A DNA stretch of 64,000 bases from Pueraria montana var. lobata (lineage: Eukaryota; Streptophyta; Magnoliopsida; Fabales; Fabaceae). Below the pieces are notes generated by a model that saw only the letters and a list, made by a program, of their open reading frames with translations, was not told where the DNA came from and ran no database searches. Location of the stretch: NCBI GenBank assembly GCA_026413185.1, contig CM048647.1, positions 98,415,411-98,479,410 on the forward strand. Reading direction: 5' to 3'. Of this stretch, positions 1 through 9,899 are shown piece after piece. The translations under genes and the position numbers were made by a program. Every line of letters starts with the position of its first letter. Position 1 is the stretch's first letter.

Positions 1-3000
1 CAAAAGTCACCCCGGGGACCAAAATCCACCATAGGCACCAAAAATGTTCCACGGGGCACCAAAAGTAAGTCACAGGGCACCACGGAGGCACCAAGGACCT
101 CAAAACAAAAACCCGCTCTGGGCATTATGGTTTTCCATGCATGAGGATGCACCAAGGATCATGGGAAACCAAAAACCAAAAGCCATCCCAGGGTCCAAAA
201 TCCACCACTGGCACTAAAAATGCTAAACGGGGCACCAAAAGTGAGTCACGGGGCACAAGGGAGGCACCAAGCACCTCAAAACGAAAATCCGCTCCAGGCA
301 TTATGGTTTTCCATGCATGAGGATGCACCAAGGATCATTGGAAACCAAAAACCAAAGTTACCCCGGGGACCAAAATCCACCACGGGCACCAAAAATGCTC
401 CACGAGCCACCAAAAGTGAGTCACGGGGCACCACGGAGGCACCAAGGACCTCAAAACGAAAACCCGCTCCGGCATTATGGTTTTCCATGCATGAGGATGC
501 ACCAATGATCATTGGAAACCAAAAGTCACCTCGGGGACCAAAATCCACCATAGGCACCAAAAATGTTCCACGGGGCACCAAAAGTAAGTCACAGGGCACC
601 ACGGAGGCACCAAGGACCTCAAAACGAAAACCCGCTCCAAGCATTATGCTTTTCCATGCATGAGGATGCACCAAGGATCATTGGAAACCAAAAACTAAAA
701 GTCACCCCGGGGACCAAAATCCACCATAGGCACCAAAAATGTTCAAAGGGGCACCAAAAGTAAGTCACAGGGCACCACGGAGGCACCAAGGACCTCAAAA
801 CGAAAGCCCGCTCTGGGCATTATGGTTTTCCATGCATGAGGATGCACCAAGGATCATTGGAAACCAAAAACCAAAACCACCCCAGGGTCCAATATCCACC
901 ACGGGCACCAAAAATGCTAAACGGGGCACCAAAAGTGAGTCATGGGGCACCAGGGAGGCACCAAGGACCTCAAAACGAAAATCCGGTCCGGGAATTATGG
1001 TTTTCCATGCATGACGATGCACCAAGGATCATTGGAAACCAAAAACCAAAGTTACGCCGGGGACCAAAATCCACCACGGGCACCAAAAATGCTCCACGAG
1101 GCACCAAAAGTGAGTCACGGGGCACCACAGAGGCACCAAGGAACTCAAAATGAAAACCGGCTCCGGCATTATGGTTTTCCATGCATGAGGATGCACCAAT
1201 GATCATTGGAAACCAAAAACCAAAAGTCACCCCGGGGACCAAAATCCACCATAGGCACCAAAAATGTTCCACGTGGCACCAAATGTAAGTCACAGGGCAC
1301 CACGGAGGCACCACGGACATCAAAACGAAAACCCGCTCCAGGCATTATGGTTTTCTATGCATGAGGATGCACCAAGGATCATTGGAAACCAAAAACCAAA
1401 AGTCACCCCAGGGTCCAAAATCCACCACGGGCACCAAAAATGCTAAACGGGGCACCAGGGAGGCACCAAGGACCTCAAAACGAAAATCCGCTCCGGGCAT
1501 TATGGTTTTCCATGAATGAGGATGCACCAATGATGATTGGAAACCAAAAACCAAAAGTCACCCCGGGGACCAAAATCCACTACGAGCACCAAAAATGCTA
1601 AACGGGGCACCAAAATTGAGTCACGGGGCACCACGGAGGCGCCACAAAGGCACCAAGGACCTCAAAACGAAAATCCGCTCTGGGCATTATGGTTTTCCAT
1701 ACAGGAGGATGCACCAATGATCGTTGGAAACCAAAAACCAAAAGTCACCCCGGGGACCAAAATCCACCATAGGCACCAAAAATGTTCCACGGGGCACCAA
1801 AAAGTAAGTCACGGGGCACCACGGAGGCACCAAGGAACTCAAAACGAAAACCCGCTCCGGGAATTATGGTTTTCCATGCATGAGGATGCACCAAGGATCA
1901 TTGGAAACCAAAAACCAAAAGTCACTCCAGGGTCCAAAATCCACCATGGGCACCAAATATGCTAAACGGGGCACCAAAAGTGAGTAACGAGGCACCAGGG
2001 AGGCACCAAGGACCTCAAAACAAAAATCCGCTTCGGGCATTATGGTTTTCCATGCATGAGGATGCACCAATGATGATTGGAAACCAAAAACCAAAAGTCA
2101 CCCTAGGGACCAAAATCCACCACGAGCACCAAAAATGCTAAAAGGGGAACCAAAAGTGAGTCACGGGGCACCACGGAGGCACCAAGGACCTCAAAACGAA
2201 AATCCGCTCCAAGCATTATGGTTTTCCATGCATGAGGATGCACCAATGATTATTGGAAACCAAAAGTCACCTCGGGGACCAAAATCCACCATAGGCACCA
2301 AAAATGTTCCACGGGGCACCAAAAGTAAGTCACGGGGCACCACGGAGGCACCAAGGACCTCAAAACGAAAACTCGCTCCAAGCATTATGGTTTTCCATGC
2401 ATGAGGATGCACCAAGGATCATTGGAAACCAAAAACCAAAAGTCACCCCGGGGACCAAAATCCACCACGGGCACTAAAAATGCTCCACGGAGCACCAAAA
2501 GTGAGTCACGAGGCACCACGGAGGCACCAAGGACCTCAAAACGAAAATCTGCTCTGGGCATTATGATTTTCCAGGCATGAGGATGCACCAATTATCATTG
2601 GAAACCAAAAACCAAAAGTCACCCCAGGGACCAAAATCCACCACGGGCACCAAAAATGCTCCACGGGGCACCAAAAGTGAGTCACGGGGCACCACAGAGG
2701 CACCAAGGACCTGAAAATGAAAACCCTCTCTAGGCATTATGGTTTTCCATGCATAAAGATGCACCAATGATCATTGGAAACCAAAAACCAAAAGTCACCC
2801 CGGGGACCAAAAACCACCACGGGCACCAAAAATGCTCCACGGGGCACCAAAAGTGAGTCACGGGGCACCACGGAGGCACCAAGGACCTCAAAACGAAAAT
2901 CCGCTCCGGGCATTATGGTTTTCCATGCATGAGGATGCACCAATGATCATCAAAACGAAAACCCGCTCCAGGCATTATGGTTTTCCATGCATGAGGATGC

Positions 3001-3268
3001 TCCAAGGATCATTGGAAACCAAAAACCAAATGTCACCCCGGGGACCAAAATCCACCACGGGCACCAAAAATGCTCCACGGGGCACCAAAAGTGAGTCACG
3101 GGGCACCACGGAGGCACCAAGGACCTCAAAAAAAAACCTTCTCCAGGCATTATGGTTTTCCATTAATGAGGATGCACCAATGATTATTGGAAACCAAAAG
3201 CCAAAAGTCACCCCCGACACCAAAATCCACCACGGGCACCAAAATACACCATGGGGCACCAAAAAATT
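1..3268. repeat. GC-richer tandem satellite, ~176-bp unit, about 18 copies
   Basis: A direct tandem repeat. The marker TTTTCCATGCATGAGGATGC recurs at 131, 307, 481, 650 and 826, then onward to about 3157, giving spacings of 169-176 bp. Each unit contains several copies of the core GGCACCA, so the unit probably grew from a shorter ancestral repeat. Small indels vary the unit length, for example loss of about 7 bp near 520 and 2260. One truncated unit of about 62 bp lies at 2919-2981. The array enters from the left edge of the window, so its full size is unknown. Many open frames of 60-147 codons run through it on both strands. They follow the repeat and change frame from unit to unit because 176 is not divisible by 3, so I do not treat them as genes. 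The unit is close to nucleosome-repeat length. It does not resemble the AT-rich 271-bp satellite further right. Confidence 0.95.
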
Positions 3269-3555
3269 TTGAACTAATATTCCCTTGGTAAAAAATTGTG
3301 AAACTTTGGGAACTAACATATATTATTAATGTGAGGATTATTGCAAAAGTTGGGCACAAAATTCGATCTTTAAGTCTATTTTTTATTTTTTGGGCATTTA
3401 CCTATTTTAGCCACTTTAAAAATTAATAAAAAAATATTCCATTGGTAAAAAATTATGAAACTTTGGGAACCAAAGTTTATTATTATTATGAGGATTCCTG
3501 CAAAAAATCGTATCAAAATTCCATCTCTAGCTCCAAATATTCCCATAATTGGTCT
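3269..3555. repeat. AT-rich spacer with a degenerate ~158-bp direct duplication
   Basis: This lies between the GC-richer satellite and the plastid insertion. Two imperfect copies of one block start near 3278 and 3436. Each has AATATTCC followed by TTGGTAAAAAATT, then GAAACTTTGGGAAC, a TATTATTA run, GAGGATT and a TGCAAAA-type end. The two copies are separated by an AT-rich stretch. No coding potential is visible. It could be a decayed tail of a further satellite or of a transposon. Confidence 0.6.
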
Positions 3556-5540
3556 CTCATGATTTTGATAGCCATACTAATGATTTAGAGGAGATTTCCC
3601 GAAAAGTTTTTAGTCCCCATTTCAGCCAATTCTCTATCATCTTTCTTTGGCTAAGTGGCATGTATTTTCATGGTGCTCATTTTTCCAATTATGAGGCATG
3701 GTTAAGTGATCCTAGTCATATTAGGCCTAGTGCTCAGGTGGTTTGGCCAATAGTGGGCCAAGAAATATTAAATGGTGATGTAGGGGGAGGGTTCCGAGGA
3801 ATACAAATAACTTCTGGTTTTTTTAAGATTTGGAGAGCATCTGGAATAACTAGTGAATTACAACTCTATTGTATCGCAATTAGTGCATTGGTCTTTGCAG
3901 CCTTAATGCTTTTTGCTGGTTGGTTTCATTATCACAAAGCTGCTCCAAAATTGGCTTGGTTCCAAGATGTAGAATCTATGTTGAATCTCCATTTGACAGG
4001 GCTCCTAGGGTTGGGGTCTCTTTCTTAGGTAGGACATCAAATACATGTATCTTTACCAATTAACCAATTTCTAAATGCTGCAGTAGATCCTAAAGAGATT
4101 CCACTTCCTCATGAATTTATCCTAAATCGGGATCTTTTGGCTCAACTTTATCCAAGTTTTGCCGAGGGAGCAACCCTATTTTTCACCTTGAATTGGTCAA
4201 AATACACAAAATTTCTGACTTTTCGTGGAGGATTAGATCCAATAACTGGAGGTCTATGGCTGACCGATATTATACACCATCATTTAGCTATTGCAATTCT
4301 TTTCTTGGTAGCGGGTCACATGTATAGGACCAACCAGGGTATTGGTCACAATATAAAAGACATTTTAGATGCACATAAAGGTCCATTTACGGGACAGGGT
4401 CATAAAGGTCTATATGAGATCCTAACAACGTCTTGGCATGCTCAATTATCTATTAACCTAGCTATGTTAGGTTCTTTGACCATTGTTGTAGCTCACCATA
4501 TGTATTCTATGCCCTATTATCCATACCTAGCTACTGACTATGGTACACAACTGTCATTATTTACACATCACATATGGATTGGTGGATTTGTCATAGTCGG
4601 TGCTGTTGTGCATTCACCTATTTTTATGGTAAGAGACTATGATCCGACTATTTGATACAACGATCTATTAGATCGTGTCCTTAGACATCGCGATGCAATC
4701 ATATCACACCTTAACTGGGTATGTATATTTTTAGGCTTTCACAGTTTTGGTTTGTATATTCATAATGATACCCTGAGCGCTTTAGGGCGTCCTCAAGGTA
4801 TGTTTTCAGATACCGCTATACAATTACAGTCGGTCTTTGCTCAATGGATACAAAATACCCACGCTTTAGCACCAGGCACAACAGCCTCTGGTGCAACAAC
4901 AAGTACCAGTTTGACTTGGGGGGTGATGATTTAGTAGCAGTGGGCGGTAAAGTTGCTTTGTTACCTATTCCATTAGGAACTAAGGATTTTTTGGTCCATC
5001 ATATTCATGCATTTACAATTCATGTAACAGTATTGATACTCCTAAAAGATGTTCTATTTGCTCGTAGTTCACAATTGATACCGGATAAAGCAAATCTAGT
5101 TTTTCGTTTTCCTTGTGATGGACCTAGAAGAGGGGGGACATGCCAAGCATTTGCTTGGGATCATGTCTTCTTTGGACTATTTTGGGTGTACAATTCAATT
5201 TCGGTAGTAATCTTCCATTTCAGTTGGAAAATGCAGTCAAATATTTGGGGTAGTATAAGTGATCAAGGGATAGTAAATCATATCACAAGAGGAAATTTTG
5301 TGCAGAGTTCCATTACCATTAATGGGTGGCTCCATGATTTCTTATGGGCACAGGCATCCCAGGTAATTCAGTCTTATGGTTCTTCATTATTTGCATATGG
5401 TCTTTTTTTCTTGGGTGCACATTTTATATGGGCTTTTAGTTTAATGTTTCTATTCAGCGGGCGTGGTTATTGGCAAGAACTTATTGAATCCATTGTTTGG
5501 GCTCATAATAAATTAAAAGTTGCTCCTGCTACTCAGCCTT
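3556..5540 (+). pseudogene. psaA: Plastid-derived psaA fragment (photosystem I P700 apoprotein A1) in nuclear DNA
   Basis: Conceptual translation follows PsaA from about residue 50 (HDFDSHT) to about residue 715 (VAPATQP) of its usual ~750. Only the extreme N-terminus and the last ~35 residues are missing. PsaA is a plastid thylakoid protein that binds P700 and the FX iron-sulphur cluster; the conserved FPCDGPRRGGTC segment that supplies FX cysteines is visible near 5110-5142. The copy cannot function. There is a stop at the Trp codon near 4026, a stop replacing an Arg codon near 4653, and a frameshift near 4918-4930. There are many substitutions, several of the C-to-T or G-to-A type. It has no plastid neighbours (psaB, ycf3) and is flanked by satellite and rpl2 sequence, so it is a nuclear plastid insertion and not the plastid genome. 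The left boundary near 3556 is where similarity stops. Confidence 0.95.
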
Positions 5541-5887
5541 GTACAGTTTGGGAAGAGATTTTGATTGATCAAAAAGAAGAATCTACTTCAACCGATATGC
5601 CCTTAGGCACGACCATACATAACATAGAAATCACACTCGGAAAGGGTGGACAATTAGCTAGAGTAGCAGGTGCTGTAGCAAAACTAATTGCAAAATAGGG
5701 GAAATCGGCCACATTAAAATTACCTTCTGGGGAGGTCCATTTGATATCCAAAAACTGCTCGGCAATAGTCGGATAAGTGGGAAATGTTGGAGTAAACCAG
5801 AAAAGTTTAGGTAGAGCCGGATCTAAATGTTGGCTAGGTAAGTGTCCTGTAGTAAGAGGAGTAGTTATGAACCCTGTAGACCATCCG
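5541..5887 (+). pseudogene. rpl2: Plastid-derived rpl2 fragment: end of group II intron plus most of exon 2, interrupted by element 1
   Basis: From about 5547 the sequence matches the 3' end of the plastid rpl2 group II intron. Exon 2 starts near 5593 with the DMPLGT motif and continues through IHNIEITLGKGGQLA, AGAVAKLIAK and finally VVRGVVMNPVDHP. Rpl2 is a large-subunit protein of the plastid ribosome. The copy is dead: a Glu codon has become TAG at about 5695, and a Gln codon has become TAA near 5775. Reading breaks off inside the conserved VDHPHGGGEG motif at 5887, where element 1 begins; the rest resumes at 18652. In plastid genomes psaA and rpl2 are far apart, so the psaA-rpl2 fusion near 5540 is a rearrangement made before, during or after transfer. 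Confidence 0.92.
5883..5887. repeat. Target-site duplication ATCCG of element 1 (partner at 18652-18656)
   Basis: ATCCG directly precedes TGTAAC at 5888 and directly follows GTTACA ending at 18651. Five base pairs is the usual duplication for plant LTR retrotransposons. It can be verified independently here because both flanks are rpl2 coding sequence. Confidence 0.97.
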
Positions 5888-7019
5888 TGTAACATCCCCA
5901 TTTTACTATTTGTACGCATTTATATATGTACATTATGAACACTTATGCATTGTATTTTATAGAAACTTTATGAACATATTTTCTTAATGAAATTAATACA
6001 GTTCTATTCAGAAGAATTTTCTGAATTTCCAAATGTCTTTGTTTTTGCCGAAATTGATAGTTGACTGGACTGCTATGTCAGACAGCTGTCCAGGATAAAT
6101 TTTCAAGTATAGAATTTTGAACTCATTTATAACTTAAAAGAAAGGTAATAGAATATAGATTTAAAATATATACAGATAAAGAATTAAAATGCTTATTCAG
6201 AATTGTTAGGATTTTCTGAAAGTTAGAACTTTGAGAAATTATTACGGTAAAATTCTAAGACAGAAAATTTAGAGAAAATTCATAGGATATCTATAGAATT
6301 ATCTAATAATTGTAATATACTTAGAATAATTATTAAAAATGTTTAACCAAGAAAAATTTAATTTAGAACCTTAACCAATCAAAAAGTGACAACTTAGGCT
6401 TTTCTAATGTCACTAAATTAAGCTAATTAGGCTTGGATTAAGAGATAAGTAAGACACTACCCCAAGGTTTTTGATAGTGAGGAATCCAATGGTGATGTTA
6501 TTTTCTTCAAATTCTAATCACATTGTAGGATAATTAACAGCCCTAAAAACATTCTAGAAGTTTCTACAAGTTTCTTGAAAAATGTTGACTTTTGGACCTT
6601 TGGTTGGCAAGTCACCAAGGCAAGCTTCCTTGGCTGTCCAAGTGGCTTGGTGACTCATTTTCCTTGGCCAATGAAGGCTGCTGGACGTGCAGGAGCAGCT
6701 GGATGTGAGGGAATTATCCAATTTGGTTAATAGCTTGCTTAAAGGAGTATTAAAACATAAAACAAAGAAAAAGTCACCAAAAAGCTAGCCTTTGCCTTGA
6801 AACAAAACCGTGAGCTTCCTTACCCAGCAGCTGCAGCTCTTGACTTCATTTCATCTTAACTTCATCATCTCATCCCAAATTAAGAAACCAAACCATCCAA
6901 ACTTCACCCTACCTCACATAATTCGGCTAGTAGAGAAAGAAATTGAAGGAAATCTCAAAAATTCCTACAAGACCAAGGAGTGAGGGAGAAAGGAATTCAA
7001 GGCTTTTTCTTCAATTAAA

Positions 7020-7036
7020 GAGTTTAAGGTAAGGAT
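7020..7036 (+). promoter_or_regulatory. Conserved consensus 5' splice site in the LTR leader
   Basis: AAG/GTAAGGAT is a near-perfect plant splice donor. It occurs at the equivalent place in every LTR of the window: after 7028 and 17176 on the plus strand, between 42833 and 42832 and at the matching site near 49159 on the minus strand, after 60886, and after 63533. Each is preceded by a purine-rich GAGAAAGG-type leader and followed by GGCATTTAATTT. Conservation across diverged subfamilies suggests that the leader is spliced. No acceptor was assigned. Confidence 0.55.
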
Positions 7037-7613
7037 CTAGGCATTTAATTTCAATTAGAACCCTTGGAATTAGAAGAAAACATGTTGTAGGCTTAGATTA
7101 AAATTTTGACCTAGAATCATGAAAACTTGAAATTGATTTAGGGGTTTTGTGTTTTTGATGCTTGTGATTGCAATTCATGGATTGGAATGATGTTTGATTG
7201 AATTTTTAAGGTGTTGTAATGGTTGAAATTTGGTTTGTTGAATTTTGATTGAATTTGTGATTTGATTGAATTTTGGTTGGAATTGGAGTTTGTAGCTTTG
7301 GAAGAATTGTTGAGAATGGCTTGTAGACCATTCGGCCAGCCCTAAATGCAAGGGATATTATGTGGAATTTTTTATAAAACCAAGGGCAAAATGGTCATTT
7401 TACATGTAGGGACACATTGGGTATTTTGGAAAAAGATTGAGGGCATTTTCGGAAATTATTAAAAATACTAATGTTATAATGTAAATTGCTTAAATTTTGT
7501 ATCCTTGTGTTTTAATGTGTACAAATTATTTGTTTGATTGTGATCATGAACAAAATTCATTAGCATGAGTCTTTTTGGGGGATTTATCAAAGTATCAAAT
7601 GAGAAAGAATTAT

Positions 7614-7760
7614 GTTGACTAACCAGGACTGTGGTAGTCATGAGAATTGAGTTGATTTATGAGTAATGACTTTTGTTGACTAACCGGGACTGCGGTAGTC
7701 ATGTGAAATGAGATTGATTGAGAAATGAATTGTTGACTAACCGAGATTACGGTAGTCATG
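7614..7760 (+). repeat. Three ~60-bp tandem units within the LTR
   Basis: The motif GTTGACTAACC followed by a GGACTGYGGTAGTCATG-type segment starts at 7614, 7675 and 7732 (spacings 61 and 57 bp). The same array is at 17762-17908 in the 3' LTR. Element 2 has three 67-bp versions on the other strand (42027, 42094, 42161), while the LTR at 59786 has a single copy near 61741. Copy number therefore varies between subfamilies. It may be an enhancer-like or structured RNA region; no function is shown. Confidence 0.85.
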
Positions 7761-8507
7761 TGAAATGAAAATGATTGAGAAAGGATTTTTGGGTTGAGTA
7801 GAATTTGTTAGACAGGACCGTATAATCTGTGATTATATAGTCTGTGGGGTGAAGGATATTGGCAATTCCACATGTGGCTGGAAACTGGACTGAGTTGCGG
7901 TCGTGGTAGCCTTCCGGGTATCCTAATCTCCTAATTCTGTTTAGCTTATTCGCGTTTAGTAGGGGCTGATAGCTGAATTGCAGAGCGTAATGGTAGGCCA
8001 GTTTCTTACTAAACACTCAAAGGGAAAGTCTCCATGGAGCAGGGTCAAAATGATTTTGAATCAAAAGGATTTTGAGTCAAAACTGCATGTGCTTTATAAA
8101 TTTGCATTTTCATAAAGCATACTGCATTTGCATTATTTATGTGAATTCTTAGTTATGAAATGAAATGTCATTGGTTGTGATTGTTTTTCTATGTATTAGA
8201 AATTAAATGCCTGATCCGGTAATGCTGTCCCCAGATTCTAGGGGAGTGTGAATTGCAGGTATTTTGAAGATTAATTAGAAGTTAAAGATGTAGATATTTT
8301 CCAGAGCTATAGGAATGGGTGTTTTTGGCTTTAGACACTTTTGTATTAATTAGAAATAATTTTGTAATAGTATTTTTCTGTAAATTTTAATAATGTAAAT
8401 TATAATGACAAACTTTAAACTTAATGTAGTGAATTTATTTTATTTGTAAATTTCATGTTTATGGATTTTAGATGGAAATTAATTAATTAGAAGGGGGGTT
8501 ACATTAG

Positions 8508-8519
8508 TGGTATCAGAGC
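8508..8519 (+). promoter_or_regulatory. Primer-binding site, initiator-Met tRNA type
   Basis: TGGTATCAGAGC, four bases downstream of the 5' LTR end, is complementary to the 3' end of plant initiator methionine tRNA. This is the usual minus-strand primer of plant Ty3/gypsy and Ty1/copia elements. It is intact and fixes the plus orientation of element 1. Confidence 0.95.
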
Positions 8520-8595
8520 TCTGGTTATGCATCTCTAGGACTTGTGAGTAGTGGGTCTATTAGGTGTTCTACTATGTTACCCTGATTAGAATTGT

Positions 8596-8802
8596 TTGTT
8601 TGTTACGAATATTATGGGAAGAAGTGTAGTAACTAGATCTGAGATTTTAAGACATGTAGAAATGAGAAGAGGAAGGCTAGTTATAAATCTTAGAGTTCAA
8701 ACTAATGGTATAGTTGAGATGACAGAAAGGAAGAAAGGAAATCTTGATAGAGTTGTGAGGGTGCACACTCAGAACTCGGTCGAGATGACTTTTCCCTCCT
8801 AA
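8596..8802 (+). pseudogene. Short open frame after the PBS, probable gag N-terminal remnant
   Basis: A 68-codon frame in the position where gag begins. Element 2 has a clearly homologous 91-codon frame (47258-47533, minus). Both keep VVTRSEILRHVEMRRGRLVI near the start and VRVHTQ-x-SVEMTFP near the end. No capsid domain and no CCHC zinc knuckle follow, so at most the first part of gag is left. Basic residues are frequent. It may equally be a small accessory frame. I infer gag from position only. Confidence 0.45.
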
Positions 8803-9560
8803 TGCTAAATTTAATATTATCCAAGTTGGGTTATTTTCCATGTTCCTTATATTGTGAAGTTACGAGTTATACCTTGAGTTAGTTGAGGAAGGAGATCCAA
8901 AGATCTAGATTCGTAGATCAAGGTTGAGAATAGGGGTCCAAATAATTGAGTTTATAGGATAAGGGTGAGTTTAACAAAAGAAAGAAAACAAAGTTTTGAA
9001 GGTACCTTGATGTTTGGAATATGATGAGATGTTGAAAGTATGGTTATTGCCATATTGTTCTAATGGATGTTTTCATGTGTTTTGAAGGCTGAAATAGTGT
9101 ATCGTAGTATAAATTTGTCACAGGATTGATATCTTAACTATTAGGACTTGAAATTTTGTGTTTTAGACATGAATTAGAACCAAAATAGTGCATTTTTCTG
9201 GTGCAGTAAAATAGCCTGCGGGTTTAATATGTTTAATTACATTCCAATGGTGTAAGTGATGATTTAAGACTTGTATAATTGAGGTTATCAAGGATTCATG
9301 TTGTAGGTCTTAGTTGGTAGGTATATATATATGAGAATTCTTGATGGTCAAACCTTGATTAATAGGGTAGAATAGGACCCAAATACTAAGTTAGTAGCAG
9401 TTGTCCTAAGAAATTTTTTTTAAGTTGAAAGAGTAAGTGAGTGGAAGGCCTAAGGGTGTGTGTTTTGATGTTGGAAATTAAGCCCAAGTAACAATGAATT
9501 GGTAGTAGTGAATTTGAGTAATTTAAAGTACTTTGAAAGTCATTCTAATGGGGATTTGTT
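8803..9560 (+). other. Non-coding stretch occupying the gag region of element 1
   Basis: About 750 bp without an open frame, lying where most of gag should be. It is also present in element 2 (about 46540-47257, minus) with the same landmarks: a CCTGCGGGTTTAATATG block (near 9217), a TATATATATATGAGAATTC block (near 9321) and GGGTGTGTGTTTTGATG (near 9453). It contains an acceptor-like TTTTTCTGGTGCAG near 9195-9208. Its origin is unknown. It could be decayed gag or a captured host segment. Confidence 0.6.
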
Positions 9561-9566
9561 GGAATT

Positions 9567-9875
9567 ATGGTTTTAAAATACCGCTGTAAGTTAAGGATGT
9601 TAACTATGTTTAAAATACCCTATACTTTGTTTGTTTCTGTGCCTACTTTTAAATCAACCCTAACCTCTAAATTATGTTTAAATTGTGTTATAACCATCAG
9701 AGATAGAACATTTGTTGTGAACTTGATTTGTTTGTCTTTGATTGAATTTGACGTGATATTGGGAATGGATGGGTTAGCAGTCAACCATATTAGGATAGAT
9801 TGTGCCTTTAAGACTCTGATCTTTCCTGAACCTAATGTTTCTAGACTTAAGCCTATCAAATCTAAAGAAATATAA
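9567..9875 (+). pseudogene. Retroviral-type aspartic protease fragment
   Basis: The 102-codon frame matches the C-terminal half of Ty3/gypsy aspartic protease. The hallmark DVILGMD segment is at about residues 64-70, followed by the HIRIDCA-x-KTLIFPE segment. The catalytic D(S/T)G motif of the N-terminal half is not visible, and the usual GMDWL has become GMDGL. The frame ends in TAA just before the RT frame. In the parent family this enzyme processes the Gag-Pol polyprotein; this copy is inactive. Confidence 0.85.
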
Positions 9876-9899
9876 TTTAAAAGTGAAATTCAAAAATAC

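Larger units (their letters stand above)
5888..8503 (+). repeat. 5' LTR of element 1
   Basis: 2,616 bp, TG...CA termini. Landmarks shared with the other LTRs in the window: the palindrome GACAGCTGTC at 6081-6090; a CACTACCCCAAGG block near 6453; a leader ending in a consensus 5' splice site (AAG/GTAAGGAT, cut after 7028); a GGGCAAAATGGTCATTTTAC segment near 7384; three tandem copies of a ~60-bp unit at 7614-7760; and a TATAGTCTGTGGGG block near 7840. It differs from the 3' LTR by only a handful of bases. Confidence 0.96.

Noticed and set aside
125..3319. Numerous overlapping open frames of 60-147 codons on both strands
   Set aside because: They follow the 176-bp tandem unit, shift frame from unit to unit, resemble no protein family and have no gene signals.
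3549..5698. A functional photosystem I gene or a piece of plastid genome
   Set aside because: psaA has stops and a frameshift, lacks both ends, is fused to rpl2 and is flanked by satellite, so it is a nuclear plastid insertion.
5569..5919. 116-codon frame on the minus strand
   Set aside because: It is the antisense shadow of the rpl2 fragment and runs into the LTR.
7756..8016. 86-codon antisense frame repeated at 17904-18164
   Set aside because: It lies inside the LTR and is repeated because LTRs are repeated. Nucleotide conservation explains the similarity; recorded as a conserved block instead.
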